A DNA stretch of 62,375 nucleotides from a virus: the IMG/VR virus record IMGVR_UViG_3300025770_000019, positions 1 to 62,375 of that record; one strand, 5' to 3'. Every line of letters begins with the position of its first letter. Within the stretch, counting starts at the first letter, position 1. Below are positions 35,182-45,400 of this stretch, piece by piece. A model generated the notes under the pieces. That model was not told the origin of the DNA, did no database searches, and saw nothing but the letters and a program-made list of their open reading frames with translations. The position numbers and the translations under genes are program-made.

Positions 35182-35525
35182 TGCGAATTCACCTTGGCTT
35201 CTATCGACCGTAAAATTGTAAACATTTGCTCGTGGTCACGTTCGTTTTCTTTTTGCAGCAGCTCGCCTATATCACTGGCTTTAATTACGCTTTGTTCTAG
35301 GAGGTCAATCTGGTGGTTAAGTAGGCTGTGGTTGTGGCGCAGCTCTTGTAGGTCGTCACGGCTGGACTCTGTATGCTCGTAGTGGGCGGCGGGACTAGTG
35401 TCGTGGGTGCCAATAGACGCGTCAGCAATCGTGCTAACCTTCGCAAGAACCACAAAAGAGACTGTGGCAGCTACCATTGCCATTAGGTCTAGCGCATCTT
35501 TTAACACAAACTTCTGCCCAAACAC
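35178..35525 (-). CDS. Membrane-anchored coiled-coil protein, spanin/holin candidate, 115 aa
   Basis: GTG 35525 has a full AGGAGGT site. One transmembrane helix (about 13-30, LDLMAMVAATVSFVVLAK) is followed by a soluble region with a coiled-coil (LQELRHNHSLLNHQIDLLEQ to the end). This resembles an inner-membrane spanin or a holin-associated protein. It is the first gene of the lysis cassette after the A+T-richer fibre module. Confidence 0.6.
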   Translation of the reverse strand: MFGQKFVLKDALDLMAMVAATVSFVVLAKVSTIADASIGTHDTSPAAHYEHTESSRDDLQELRHNHSLLNHQIDLLEQSVIKASDIGELLQKENERDHEQMFTILRSIEAKVNSQ

Positions 35526-35550
35526 CTGCTACCTCCTAAACTTAAACACG

Positions 35551-36048
35551 TTATGACAAGTCTCTAATGAGTTTGCCTAAAATTATATTGTCTCTTGTTT
35601 CTTGATCCACCGAAGGTATTGCGCCCTCCGCTAACAAGAGATCAACAAATGCTTGATAACCAGAGGAAGAATCGCAGCATTCAATATTCACATTTCTCGA
35701 AGTTAGAAGATGGTATGTAGCCTCAATCTCCGCTTCCGCTGCTGTCCACGTGCCTCTATCAGCAGAAAGGTCTTCAACAAAATATCGAACATCAATAATT
35801 ATCTGACGGCCAAGAACATGTGCTTTCAAAGATTCGCTAGTATGATCTGACCAAAACACTCGCCCTGTGGGTAGCCCTTCACCATCATCACTTGTCAACT
35901 CAAGAGCATACTCTGGGGCCATATCGCCCCACTCATTAACAACGCTTCGGTAGTCGCCTTTTTCACGTATGCCGCTTACTTCGCCAGCAAACAATCCGGT
36001 AAACCGATTGAACTGAACTATTCCTACGGGTCTCTCAAAAATATTCAT
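35551..36048 (-). CDS. Hypothetical protein in A+T-richer module, 165 aa
   Basis: ATG 36048 overlaps the fibre gene's stop. The sequence (RPVGIVQFNRFTGLFAGEVSGIREKGDYRSV and later AEAEIEATYHLLTSRNVNIECCDS) is not recognised. It may be a chaperone or capping protein for the adjacent fibre. Codons are clearly A/T-richer than in flanking genes, so the pair was probably acquired together. Confidence 0.65.
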   Translation of the reverse strand: MNIFERPVGIVQFNRFTGLFAGEVSGIREKGDYRSVVNEWGDMAPEYALELTSDDGEGLPTGRVFWSDHTSESLKAHVLGRQIIIDVRYFVEDLSADRGTWTAAEAEIEATYHLLTSRNVNIECCDSSSGYQAFVDLLLAEGAIPSVDQETRDNIILGKLIRDLS

Positions 36049-38411
36049 GACATAATCCCCACTTCAAATAAGGCTTGTGTGAAAAGGGCTGTGCTTTCAG
36101 GTTTTGATATGAGCAATTTATTTCCTTTTGAAGCAAAATAATTGACAGTGTTTTGCCACTCACCAACGCTACTGTTTACATATGTTTGTTCAATCAGTCT
36201 TATTGGCCCGTTATATTCTAAGAAGGCTATATCTTCCGAGTCCTGAGTTACGGCACCCTGATCACTAATCTTTATATTTTCAACGCGCTGAAGCTCCACA
36301 TGACTCATATCAAAAGTCCCAACTGTAGGTTTAACTTCGTAAGATTCGTTGTCGTAGACCTGACCGCTATCGGCTTGAACTTCTGTGTACTCAGCTCCCT
36401 GATAAAATTCAAGTTCAGGATCAGTTCGTGTTTGCCCGTCTTGCATAGTTGCGTGATCAATAGTCACGTTAGTCGCACTTTCAGTGCAAGAAATAACCGT
36501 ATCAGTTTTTTCAATCGTTCGCAGAATAGTACAGATGTCGCCATTCATATCAGTATCTTCTTCTACTGCTGTTACATCAGGGTTGGTAGTTGTTCCTGCC
36601 GCCCAGTCTGATCCAGACCCGGATTTTTGATGTATTGCTTGACCTAAGTTCTGGGAGGCAGTCGTGGCGCTGGCTCCAATTAAAACTTCTCCGGCTGTTG
36701 GGGTTAATGCCGTTTTAAACGTATAAACAACACTTCCAATTGTTACCGTATCGCCATTGGAAGGCACCCCGGAAAAGCGAACCATATTCATGGCATATCT
36801 GCCCATTGTCGGGGTCTGGGTAACTCTAGCAACGGGCGATCTTGATATTTTTGTACAAGGTCTGGGAGCGCGGAACATTCCTACCGACCTGTCAGGGGTT
36901 GCCGTGCCTGTTATGTCACTGATAAGAACGAATCCGTAACTAAAGTTAGCATCCTCTTTAAGAATAATCGGATGCGGGTGATTCAAGGTATTGGCAATTG
37001 ATCCATAGTTGTTAATGGCGCTGTTTCCCGTGTCAAGCCCGACTATAAGGCCACGAATATCAATTCCTGCTCTGGCCTCACCTTCTACAAAAACATCCCC
37101 GAACCAATACCTTGTACCATTAATGTAATTGCCCAACATGCTAAGAATCTTAAAGGGGGGGTCATCATAAACTCCAGAGTAATTAAGGTTTGAAGGTGTT
37201 ACTGCCTTTTGAACCCCGTTGCCACCCGTAGCAATGTTGTTGTGGGCAAAAACATCAATCATCCGGCTTTTAACTTCGTCAATATAAATTAACCTGCCTT
37301 TATTTTCGAGAGAACTGTTGCTTGGTTGGTGAAAGTATCCACCCCCTTCTCCCATCAGTCCATATCTGATAGTTATTACCGGAAAGGAAGTCACAATTTC
37401 ACGAATTTGGCTCACATGCCATAGTGTTCCATCATGCTCCATTCTATAAAGCCGCATGTTCGCCTTTGAATTGGCACCAGATCCTGACCCTGTATTTCCT
37501 GTAACGTCTTTACCTTTATTATTTAACGAGGCGTAATGAAGTAAATAAGTAACGTTTAGATTATCAGGGTCTACAAAGTAACAAGTATCACTGGAGTCAG
37601 TAGTGATATTACTTGGCCTGCCCCACGTTTGAACAGTTGCCGCTGCGGTCGTTGCAGTTTCAACGCTGTCAACACTGAAGCCTGCTGTGTCGTAATCAAA
37701 AAAGGAGTAATTAGTACTGTTTTTAAAATATATCCTTTCGTTATCCGTATCGACTCTATAAACCTGAGCTTCGGTAGAGTGTTGAGGCGATATGACGCAA
37801 ATGTTTGTACTTGTTATAGCAAAATCAGCTTTAGCAACTCGAAACATTCTTACATAAGTTGAATTAGCATTCAGAGTAACCATACAAATGTAATACCAAT
37901 AAGACGCATCGTCTTTTAGGTAAGCAGCAAAAACCGCATCTGCCGCGGCGGCGGTGAAAGTACTTTCTCTGTAATCGTAGGTTAGCGCATCAGTGTTTGT
38001 TACGTTTGCTACAGCAACGTAACTCCCTTGAGGGCCGTAACCGGAGCTGGTAGAGTTACCCGCAAACATAAATACTGCATCCTGACCCGGGATTTGATGC
38101 GTAAAAGATAGTTTTGCGTTCAAGTTCAACGTAGTGGTGCTTGGATCACCCCAAGCATAGGGAAGGTCAATAGGGTCAGGAGCGTGAGTCAAAGACTTTA
38201 GATATTCGTCCTGAATACCTTCTGGAGTTGCATAATCTTCTGTCGCGGTCCGAACTCTAGGGCAATGAACATTCCAAGGGACAAGCCTCGAATTGCCCTC
38301 AGAGTCAACCCCAAGAAAAATCTGCGTACCCTGATCTAACTCAAAGTTCGGCAGGCTCACTGCTTTCTTTTTTATTGCTTTCTTTGCTGAACCTGATCCT
38401 AAAACTGCCAT
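36045..38411 (-). CDS. Receptor-binding/fibre-like protein, 788 aa
   Basis: ATG 38411 after GAGGTAT. N-terminal basic segment (SAKKAIKKKAVSLPNF) then a long beta-rich body with propeller-like Tyr/Ser/Asn strands (RVDTDNERIYFKN, VTYLLHYASLNNKG) and a phage-type 'NGDTVTIGSVVYTFK' domain near residue 550. Probably the host-recognition protein at the fibre tip. It follows the 1043-aa fibre gene by three bases. A+T-richer than neighbours, which suggests recent transfer. Confidence 0.65.
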   Translation of the reverse strand: MAVLGSGSAKKAIKKKAVSLPNFELDQGTQIFLGVDSEGNSRLVPWNVHCPRVRTATEDYATPEGIQDEYLKSLTHAPDPIDLPYAWGDPSTTTLNLNAKLSFTHQIPGQDAVFMFAGNSTSSGYGPQGSYVAVANVTNTDALTYDYRESTFTAAAADAVFAAYLKDDASYWYYICMVTLNANSTYVRMFRVAKADFAITSTNICVISPQHSTEAQVYRVDTDNERIYFKNSTNYSFFDYDTAGFSVDSVETATTAAATVQTWGRPSNITTDSSDTCYFVDPDNLNVTYLLHYASLNNKGKDVTGNTGSGSGANSKANMRLYRMEHDGTLWHVSQIREIVTSFPVITIRYGLMGEGGGYFHQPSNSSLENKGRLIYIDEVKSRMIDVFAHNNIATGGNGVQKAVTPSNLNYSGVYDDPPFKILSMLGNYINGTRYWFGDVFVEGEARAGIDIRGLIVGLDTGNSAINNYGSIANTLNHPHPIILKEDANFSYGFVLISDITGTATPDRSVGMFRAPRPCTKISRSPVARVTQTPTMGRYAMNMVRFSGVPSNGDTVTIGSVVYTFKTALTPTAGEVLIGASATTASQNLGQAIHQKSGSGSDWAAGTTTNPDVTAVEEDTDMNGDICTILRTIEKTDTVISCTESATNVTIDHATMQDGQTRTDPELEFYQGAEYTEVQADSGQVYDNESYEVKPTVGTFDMSHVELQRVENIKISDQGAVTQDSEDIAFLEYNGPIRLIEQTYVNSSVGEWQNTVNYFASKGNKLLISKPESTALFTQALFEVGIMS

Positions 38412-38414
38412 ATC

Positions 38415-41400
38415 TTATACCTCGAACCAGCCGACAGTTGCGTCGACGTATATTAGTTGTGTTGAATTTCCTGTGGGAAGGGAGCCATCTTCAGCAGCAG
38501 AGTTAATGTTTTCTCCGTTACGACCAACTGTAACCAACCCGGCACCCGCAGAAGACAAAGTTACAGAGTCTCCACTAGAAGGTGAAGCCGGTAATGCAAT
38601 AGTAAATGGTGACGCACTGTTACAAATGATTTGGTCACCTGCAACAGCCGTATAAGTAGTAGTTTTGATGGACCACGACGACCCGGTTAGGCTGTTTAGT
38701 TTAGAGTGGTCCGCATCAGTAAACACATTGCTGTCTGTAGCTGCGTCTACTGCGGCACGTATCTCCGCGTCGGTTTGATCCGCTGTAGCGCCGTCTTCTA
38801 CGTTAAGTAGCGTTCTAACACTAGCGGGTGTCAATTCTTCTGAATCACCGGAACCCGCCGTTGTCCTACCTAAGATAGTGCTGGTGGCAACGTTTGATAC
38901 TACGTCAACAGCATGGTCTAAGTCGCTAATTTGAGACTCAGTAATCGACAACGCTGCTTCGTGCTGAGTAACGCTAGACTCCGATACGTTGCCTGCGTTT
39001 ATGTCTGTGGCACCTTGGTCTGCCGTCCAGTCGATGTGCTCGTTGGCTACAAACCCTTGGAAGCTGTCGTGGTCTAGCGAAGCCTGCATGTACCCGCCAA
39101 GTACAGAAACGTCTGTCCGCTTAAGCGCACCGCTGTCGTTGAGTAGTAGTTCGTCAGCGTCGACTATGCCTGTCGTTAGCGCAGTCCTGTTCGTAATAGC
39201 AGAAACAGTAAGTGTCGTAGCTCCGTCACTACTGGACGTAACTTCTCCCGTATGGTCTGGGTGACTGTAGTTGTTTGCGTTTGCTACTATACCGTTAAGT
39301 TTTGAATGGTCTGCGTCAGTAAACACATTGCTGTCGGTGGCTGCTTCTACAGCCGCTCTGATTTCAGCATCAGACTGATCAGCTGTGGCATTGGTTTCAC
39401 CCGTGTACCCCAAATCAGCCAGAGTAAGCGTCCGAGTCGCTACCGCACCATTGGCGTCTGTGACGTGCCCTGATGCGTCTGTCGTAACATTGATGTCAAC
39501 GTCAGACACAATGGTCGCACCCGAGAGGAGGCCAGTATCAACATTGATATCATCCCCATTGTATGAGGGATGAGTGTAATCATTAGCCGTTGCAGAACCT
39601 GTATAGCCAAGATTAGCGAGTGTCATCGTCCGCTTGGTCATAGCCGTGATGTGGCCTTCAGAATTTGTCTGAAGCGTATCCAAGACATCCGCACCTGATG
39701 TATCCAAGTTAGTTACTGAATTGATCGGGTGCGTGTAATCATTTGCTGTTGCTGAGCCTGTATAACCAAGGTTAGCCAGTGTCATGGTACGTTTGGACAT
39801 CAATGTAATGTGCCCAGTAGAGTCTGTGTTTAAGACATCCAGTACCTCTGCATTAGCAGTATTGATATTCGTCGTTACGTTGCTTGGATGCGTGTAATTG
39901 TTATACGGACCCAAGTCACTTATCTGACTCTCCGTAATACTCAGCGCAGCTTGATGAGCGGTGACTGCTCCTTCATGAATGGAGCCACCAGTGATGCTCA
40001 CAGAGTTTGAATTCTGTGTAGCGATCGTACCCAGTTCACTGGTTGTCAGCGTCGTGTTAATCCAGACAGCTGCACCTGTGGAAGCGTCCACACAGCGATA
40101 AGCTTCATCGCCCGTTGTGTCAATCCAAACAGAGCCGACTGCAAACGCACCGTTGCCGCCTGTGTTCGCGCCGTCGTCGTCTGCATCTGGCGCTGCCGTA
40201 GCGTCAAACTTACTTGGTGCTGTGTTGTTAAGTTTTGTTTGTACTGCTGTCGCCAGCATTGCCTCGTCAACAGCGTTAGTCTGAATGGTTAAAGCCCCAT
40301 CCCCGCTAGAGACAACATCCCCGCTATGGTTGGGGTGCGAGTAGTTGTTCGCGCTTGTGGCAACTCCGTCTAGCTTAGTCCAGTCTCCCGAAGACATAAC
40401 CCCCGCAAAAGACCCAGTCGCTGCAGTCAGCGTTGCGTTGTCTCCCGCAGTGTTAGTAATAGGAACGGTAGTTGTGGTTCTCGTACCCTGTGCAAGATCA
40501 ACGTCGCCTGACTGTAGCGCGCTATCTGCAGTTGACCCCTGCGCAGCCGTAGCCAGTCCCGCCTCCGCTGGCGTTTGGTTCTTCCATGTATTGTCGCCTG
40601 AGTTATAGGCCAACACTTCGTTATCAGCAGGAGTAGCGATAGTGACGTTGCCCAAGTCGGTCAGACCTTCGCCGGTTATATCCTGTAGCGCAGAATCTGC
40701 TAAAGCACCTTGGGCTGACGACGCTGCGTCGGTAATGCCATACCCTGCGAGAGTCGTTGGTGTGCCGGAAGTAATGTCCGTCCACGCCCAGTTGAGTGCG
40801 GCAGTCTCCGTCTTTGTGTAGGCGTTGGTGATACCGTAACCAGCGACAGTCGTCGGCTTACCCGAAACAATATCGCCCCAGTCCCACGTTAGCGCATCAG
40901 CCTCCGTCTTTGTGTAGGCGTTGGTGATACCGTAACCAGAAATCGTAGTCGGCTTGCTGGTGATGTCAGTCGCCCAGTCCCACGTCAGTGCGTCGACTTG
41001 GGTCTGTGTGTACGTCAGTGCGTCGACTTGGGTCTGTGTGTACGTATTCACAGTCAAGAGTACGTCGGTTATTCCGTAACCATCCCGCGTGGTTGGCGTA
41101 GTAGAAACGTCAGACCAAGGCAGCGTACCGCTAAGCGACGCACCAGTAATCGCACCAGCGGCGTCTATAGAAGCAACAGGCGTTGTACCGCCAATGGTCG
41201 TGCCTGCACCGTCAATCGTACCGCCAGTGATGGCGACGTTATCAGGGGGTGATATGGTAGCACTGGTTATTCGTGCCTCGAACGGGGTGTTGTTGCCCCA
41301 CGCGAAACCTGTCGTACCCTCTTGGGCGCGCACGATGGTCAGAATATTACCGGCTACGTTCGTTACCTGTACGATTTCCCAGCTATCTTCATCGCCGTTG

Positions 41401-41546
41401 CCGTCGAACCCAACGAACGTAGCTAAGTAATAGTCTGTACCGGGATCAGGAAAGTCAGCCGCGCTAACCAGCGTCACAGAAGTTGCGACGTTAGTAATAG
41501 CGCCGTTTGTGACTCCTACCGCGTTGTTTACAAGTATCTGGCCCAT
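38415..41546 (-). CDS. Tail fibre protein with sequence repeats, 1043 aa
   Basis: ATG 41546. The N-terminal part ('NNTPFEARI') and the repeated '[21 protein letters not shown]' units are typical of fibre shafts. Later come repeats '[18 protein letters not shown]' and '[27 protein letters not shown]'. The C-terminal domain ([22 protein letters not shown]) is a common fibre end. Trimeric fibre contacting the next gene's receptor-binding protein is likely. Contains a 30-bp tandem repeat at 40982-41041. Confidence 0.8.
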   Translation of the reverse strand: MGQILVNNAVGVTNGAITNVATSVTLVSAADFPDPGTDYYLATFVGFDGNGDEDSWEIVQVTNVAGNILTIVRAQEGTTGFAWGNNTPFEARITSATISPPDNVAITGGTIDGAGTTIGGTTPVASIDAAGAITGASLSGTLPWSDVSTTPTTRDGYGITDVLLTVNTYTQTQVDALTYTQTQVDALTWDWATDITSKPTTISGYGITNAYTKTEADALTWDWGDIVSGKPTTVAGYGITNAYTKTETAALNWAWTDITSGTPTTLAGYGITDAASSAQGALADSALQDITGEGLTDLGNVTIATPADNEVLAYNSGDNTWKNQTPAEAGLATAAQGSTADSALQSGDVDLAQGTRTTTTVPITNTAGDNATLTAATGSFAGVMSSGDWTKLDGVATSANNYSHPNHSGDVVSSGDGALTIQTNAVDEAMLATAVQTKLNNTAPSKFDATAAPDADDDGANTGGNGAFAVGSVWIDTTGDEAYRCVDASTGAAVWINTTLTTSELGTIATQNSNSVSITGGSIHEGAVTAHQAALSITESQISDLGPYNNYTHPSNVTTNINTANAEVLDVLNTDSTGHITLMSKRTMTLANLGYTGSATANDYTHPINSVTNLDTSGADVLDTLQTNSEGHITAMTKRTMTLANLGYTGSATANDYTHPSYNGDDINVDTGLLSGATIVSDVDINVTTDASGHVTDANGAVATRTLTLADLGYTGETNATADQSDAEIRAAVEAATDSNVFTDADHSKLNGIVANANNYSHPDHTGEVTSSSDGATTLTVSAITNRTALTTGIVDADELLLNDSGALKRTDVSVLGGYMQASLDHDSFQGFVANEHIDWTADQGATDINAGNVSESSVTQHEAALSITESQISDLDHAVDVVSNVATSTILGRTTAGSGDSEELTPASVRTLLNVEDGATADQTDAEIRAAVDAATDSNVFTDADHSKLNSLTGSSWSIKTTTYTAVAGDQIICNSASPFTIALPASPSSGDSVTLSSAGAGLVTVGRNGENINSAAEDGSLPTGNSTQLIYVDATVGWFEV
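40982..41041 (-). repeat. 30-bp tandem repeat in fibre gene
   Basis: Two perfect adjacent copies (40982-41011 and 41012-41041) coding the ten-residue unit [10 protein letters not shown] twice on the minus strand. In frame, likely from recent slippage or recombination. Confidence 0.95.
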
Positions 41547-41549
41547 GCG

Positions 41550-41831
41550 TTAAATCTCTTTTATCTTAAAGATGACTTCGTCCTGAAGCTGACGGCCATC
41601 AGCGGTGTCGACGTCGAGAGTTACTTTGTATTTAACGCCTGCAGTGCCACCAGACACCCAGAACTTAACACGAGGGTCAAACACACCGATTGTGTCCACA
41701 GTAAGCCCGACAGGGTCTACGGATTCAAGAACCGCAGTCTGCACATTGTCGCCATCAGTAAGAAAGTCACCATAGTCAATAGTGTAAGAAAGCCGTTCTG
41801 CTGGCTGCTGTGTGACTGTACCTAACTTCAT
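41550..41831 (-). CDS. Fibre-tail adaptor-like protein, 93 aa
   Basis: ATG 41831 with GGAGAGCCGC. The pattern KLGTVTQQPAERLSYTIDYGDFL, FWVSGGTAGVKYKVTLDV and a final DEVIFKIKEI matches small proteins annotated as phage fibre-tail adaptors. It precedes the main fibre gene, which fits a role in joining the fibre to the tail. Overlaps the previous gene by four bases. Confidence 0.65.
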   Translation of the reverse strand: MKLGTVTQQPAERLSYTIDYGDFLTDGDNVQTAVLESVDPVGLTVDTIGVFDPRVKFWVSGGTAGVKYKVTLDVDTADGRQLQDEVIFKIKEI

Positions 41832-43303
41832 GCGGCTCTCCTAAACACAAACTCTTGTACCGGCCTAACTAGCTCGGATGTGTAAGGTGGACGGATGAAG
41901 GTACGCTCTGGTGGGTCAACAGATTCCGCATTCACTACCTCTAGCGTGTCTACCGCTAAACTTCCAGATAGGATGGTCGTTGGGAACACCTGCAGATATA
42001 CCGCTCCACTACCTGCTATTGTACAATTTGCAGAGTTATCTACAAGCGAGGTTGTTGACAGAGTACGTAAGGCCGTGGAAGTAGTAGACACAGTCACTGT
42101 CGCCGGGTCAGCCTCAGCTATGAGTATACGTTCAGATGTGGCCGTAGCCGACCCTGCGACGCTCAGCGTAGAAGTTACAGGTAAAACGCGAGTCGCTATA
42201 GGCACTACCACAGCAGAGAAAGGCGCTGTTATGCCTGTCGCCACTGTTGTGCGCGTAGTAATTGTGTTCGTAACATCGAGAGTCACCGCCAAGGTAGACA
42301 CGCCTGCCTGAGTAATCGTAGCCTCGGTAAGCGTCACGCTACTGCTACCGCCTATTGGCGAAGAAGAGTACTGCGTAACATACATGTCAGCGGTGGATTC
42401 GAGCGACATAGCTGCATCAGCCTGTGCCTCCCGGCGCATTTTCGCTTCTGACATGTTGAATGTGACACTGGAACTACCTGTCGCAGTGGTGTACGTGGTT
42501 CGCGTTGGCGTGGCTGTCATTGCAACGCTGCATACGACGTCGTCGGGGTCTAGCAGGCTAGACAACAGAGGGTCGACTGTAAACGTCGCCGCTGCAGCCG
42601 GTGTTGACAGTGCCGCTTGGGTTCTAGTGCTGTCTGCGACGGATATCCCAACAGCGTCTATTACGATAATAGCTGTAATAGTCTTGTAGTTTAGGACCAG
42701 ACTATTGTCAGTCGTTACTGACGCTGCGACGTTAATAGTCGCAAACGAATCATATATAGTATCTACGCCTGATTCTGCGTAGACGTTGGCTGTTACAACA
42801 ATACCTACGGTACTCGTAGCTGTCCTGTCGCCTTCTACTGCAGGTATAGCGACAGCCCCTGAAGGGGTCGCTGTAGGGTGCTGAGTTAGTGTGGCGTCGG
42901 CGGTTATTGCTACGCCGACAGGCTCTATGTCAGAGTCCCCGATTTCTTCAGAGGGTATCGCGACTATCCCGCAGGATACCTCTATATCGGCCGCGCCGTA
43001 CGTGTCCCGAAGGATGAACGCGGATATGGTGACTGTAGAATCAAGGTCTGCGGATACAGCGTGTTTCTTCCACGCTGTAGCGTACAGCCCACCAGCAGGT
43101 GTAATTGTTGCCAACGGCCCGTGTGTGAACGTCTGCTGTGCGGTTATCTCAACCGCGCCAGATACGGCAGCTGAGCCGGTTACAACAAACCCGATATTAG
43201 CAAGCGTAAGCCCTACGGTAACACTTATGGATGCTTCCGCAGATATGTAAATGGGAGCAGAAGCACCATTCGCAACTGCACCGTTTGGTACGAAGAAGTT
43301 CAT
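41828..43303 (-). CDS. Thr/Ala/Val-rich structural protein, 491 aa
   Basis: ATG 43303. Low-complexity beta-rich sequence dominated by Thr, Ala, Ser and Val with no Cys-rich or enzyme motif; a C-terminal basic-aromatic segment (RTFIRPPYTSELVRPVQEF). It lies between a minor structural gene and the fibre-adaptor gene, so a tail or decoration role is likely. No family recognised. Confidence 0.6.
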   Translation of the reverse strand: MNFFVPNGAVANGASAPIYISAEASISVTVGLTLANIGFVVTGSAAVSGAVEITAQQTFTHGPLATITPAGGLYATAWKKHAVSADLDSTVTISAFILRDTYGAADIEVSCGIVAIPSEEIGDSDIEPVGVAITADATLTQHPTATPSGAVAIPAVEGDRTATSTVGIVVTANVYAESGVDTIYDSFATINVAASVTTDNSLVLNYKTITAIIVIDAVGISVADSTRTQAALSTPAAAATFTVDPLLSSLLDPDDVVCSVAMTATPTRTTYTTATGSSSVTFNMSEAKMRREAQADAAMSLESTADMYVTQYSSSPIGGSSSVTLTEATITQAGVSTLAVTLDVTNTITTRTTVATGITAPFSAVVVPIATRVLPVTSTLSVAGSATATSERILIAEADPATVTVSTTSTALRTLSTTSLVDNSANCTIAGSGAVYLQVFPTTILSGSLAVDTLEVVNAESVDPPERTFIRPPYTSELVRPVQEFVFRRAA

Positions 43304-43326
43304 GCTACTCTGCCCGGTCGACTAAA

Positions 43327-43758
43327 TTAGTCGAATGTTACAGTTATTGCTCCGATACCGAATGACAGCACGTCCCCCTGCAGCAGCGTTTTAGACGATG
43401 CTAGTGGGGCGTGAAACAACAGGTTACCTGTCGTAATCGCATCGAACACACCAATGTGTGTACAGGTGATTGACGAAGCACCATCGTTAGATGGGAACGT
43501 AATAACCTTTGCGTTTTGGGTTGTGCCGTCAGTCGCGCCCGGTGCATCCCAGCCAGTCTCTTTGCCAGCGCCGCCAGCAGCATCTTGACGCGCGTATGTC
43601 GTCCATGTCGAGGCAGGGTTAACTTCAGTACCGGAACCTGCATCAGTCGGGTCAGACTCGAACAAACCGATGTAGATTGTAGATGGGGCAGAGTACGCGG
43701 GAGTACGGAAGATGTGGTTAACCAACTGTACCTCAAGATAATCTGAAAACTTACTCAT
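43327..43758 (-). CDS. Phage structural protein, tail-fibre-like small family, 143 aa
   Basis: GGAGATATCC precedes ATG 43758. The pattern MSKFSDYLEVQLVNHIFRT, TIYIGLFESDPTDAGSGTEV and the final GDVLSFGIGAITVTFD is that of a small family widely found in phage tail regions. The 131-aa product at 55780 shows a distantly similar layout. Probably a minor virion component. Confidence 0.7.
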   Translation of the reverse strand: MSKFSDYLEVQLVNHIFRTPAYSAPSTIYIGLFESDPTDAGSGTEVNPASTWTTYARQDAAGGAGKETGWDAPGATDGTTQNAKVITFPSNDGASSITCTHIGVFDAITTGNLLFHAPLASSKTLLQGDVLSFGIGAITVTFD

Positions 43759-43776
43759 GGATATCTCCTAGAAGAT

Positions 43777-44472
43777 TTAAGGCGCGTTAGGTGCAGGCGC
43801 GTTCGGGTTAGTAGGTGATTTAGGACCAGCTTGTATGGTAGCCGAAATCTCAATACCGAGGGCATTTGCAAAAGTGCCATAGTGCGCTTGGGCGCGTTGA
43901 GCATTCCCGGCGTACTCGCTGTCCTTCGTATAGGCTCGATATAGAATGTAGTCCTGAATCACGTTTCCGTAGATATCAGGTACGTCGATGTCACCAGTGA
44001 CATCATCCCACGTTGCACCATCGCCCGGCTCCGTCACATCTGCAGGGTACACTGAATAGACAATATCCAGCTTTGCAGAAGTCGTAGCAGGCGGGTACAC
44101 ATAGAAAATGCTGCGATCCCGAGGGTCATACATATAATGCAGAATCTCAGCTGCCTGAGTTATGTCATGCCACTCAGGAGTTTGTGCGTCGAGTATTTCT
44201 CGATTGACCAGTCGTACTGCACGTTTTGTGCTGACTGTGTTGTTACGCACGATCTCAATAAGTTTGGAACCATCACCGGGTAGTGACTGGCGACTACCAG
44301 CTACCAAGGTGATTGTAGAATTTGTAACGAGGGCGTCGGGGCGATACAAAGCAACTTCACGCTGCCCATCGTTTAGATACCTAACCAGTTCATCTACAGG
44401 CCATCGTACTGACGAGTTATCCTGCAGTATGTCAACAGCCCGTCTTATAGTGCTTTGTGCCGAAATTGCCAT
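43777..44472 (-). CDS. Head-tail adaptor (DUF6682-like), 231 aa
   Basis: The N-terminus fits the DUF6682 adaptor pattern: RRAVDILQDNSSVRWPVDELVRYLNDGQREVALYRPDA. Such proteins sit between portal and tail. GAGG for ATG 44472 lies within the upstream gene's end. The product is rich in Pro/Asn at its C-terminus (SPTNPNAPAPNAP). Confidence 0.8.
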   Translation of the reverse strand: MAISAQSTIRRAVDILQDNSSVRWPVDELVRYLNDGQREVALYRPDALVTNSTITLVAGSRQSLPGDGSKLIEIVRNNTVSTKRAVRLVNREILDAQTPEWHDITQAAEILHYMYDPRDRSIFYVYPPATTSAKLDIVYSVYPADVTEPGDGATWDDVTGDIDVPDIYGNVIQDYILYRAYTKDSEYAGNAQRAQAHYGTFANALGIEISATIQAGPKSPTNPNAPAPNAP

Positions 44473-44474
44473 TT

Positions 44475-45107
44475 TTACCTCACGAAAGGTTGTTGTTTGA
44501 CGGATGATGAACCGACAACTCGACCCATGTTACCCTCAATTCTAGCGTTATGACACATAGTGTATGCCGCCGCTTTATGTATGCCTGCGGAAACTAAGTC
44601 GGAGTATGGTTGGCCCGGCGTGGACTTCAGTCGGTACAGGGCACCGTGAGTCAGCGCTTCGTGCCAATAAACAAATAGGTCGTCGTCTAAGTACTTAGCC
44701 CCACGGACAGGTCGCAACACGATAGACATTTCTATCGGGTACACCTTGTCCGGTGCAGGGAACAGGTTGAGCACTACCTCCGACTCGTTCTGCGTTACGT
44801 AGAAGTGGGTCGGGATGGTGTCACTGACGTTATCTTTAACCGGCAGCCCGATTGTCGGTAGCGACTTTAGCTTTTTCCCATTAACCGTCACGTATACTAC
44901 GCGCGAATACTCTTGGTTCGTGGGAATGTCGAAGTCGTACGCCGCTAAACCAGCTTCAGTGTTAACCGAATCCGGCGTGTACCGTATGACAAGCGACTTA
45001 TCACAAAACTCAATCGCCGCGTCAACGAGCGATTGCTCAGCAAAAGGTGCCGGACAAGAAATTACGTGCGGCAGTATTCGCGGGAAAAAGTCAGCTACAG
45101 GCTTCAC
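44475..45107 (-). CDS. Head-tail connector or tail adaptor protein, 210 aa
   Basis: GTG 45107 in a TAAGTG junction. The N-terminus (ADFFPRILPHVISCPAPFAEQSLVDAAIEFCDKS) is like adaptor proteins of podoviruses that attach below the portal. A helical C-terminal part (YSDLVSAGIHKAAAYTMCHNARIEGNMGR) fits the same family. Neighbour of the DUF6682-like gene, so both probably build the neck. Confidence 0.7.
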   Translation of the reverse strand: MKPVADFFPRILPHVISCPAPFAEQSLVDAAIEFCDKSLVIRYTPDSVNTEAGLAAYDFDIPTNQEYSRVVYVTVNGKKLKSLPTIGLPVKDNVSDTIPTHFYVTQNESEVVLNLFPAPDKVYPIEMSIVLRPVRGAKYLDDDLFVYWHEALTHGALYRLKSTPGQPYSDLVSAGIHKAAAYTMCHNARIEGNMGRVVGSSSVKQQPFVR

Positions 45108-45359
45108 TTATTCGTCTTCAAGCCCTACGGGTGGCTCTGGCTCTGGCTCCACGCTAACGATAGGTGGGGCAATGCCGACAGCTTCGCCAGCGTTGTGCTC
45201 AGCCATAAGTTTTTTACCAAGAGCGTTAAGATCGTACTCACCAGTAACTGCATTCTTCGTAGCCATCCACTCAGCTTTGCCGTTGTACCTGTCCAGCCGT
45301 AGCTTATTCAGATGCTCACCGCCACCGAGTAGCTGGCATAGTTCTAAAGGGGTCGTCAT
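45108..45359 (-). CDS. Hypothetical small virion-region protein, 83 aa
   Basis: GGAGATACTG before ATG 45359. N-terminal helix, then RYNGKAEWMATKNAVTGEYD, and a Pro/Glu-rich acidic tail (VEPEPEPPVGLEDE). It is the first gene after the terminator behind the capsid gene. Function unknown, perhaps a head completion factor. Confidence 0.65.
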   Translation of the reverse strand: MTTPLELCQLLGGGEHLNKLRLDRYNGKAEWMATKNAVTGEYDLNALGKKLMAEHNAGEAVGIAPPIVSVEPEPEPPVGLEDE

Positions 45360-45370
45360 TCAGTATCTCC

Positions 45371-45397
45371 AAAAGCGGGGGGTCGAAACCCCCCACC
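45371..45397 (-). terminator. Rho-independent terminator behind the major capsid gene
   Basis: On the minus strand: GGGGGG, loop TTTCGA, CCCCCC, then GC and TTTT. The perfect 6-bp G/C stem (45377-45394) plus T-run fits an intrinsic terminator. It would hold back transcription past the capsid gene, giving more capsid mRNA than adaptor mRNA, as in several phages. Confidence 0.75.
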
Positions 45398-45400
45398 GGG

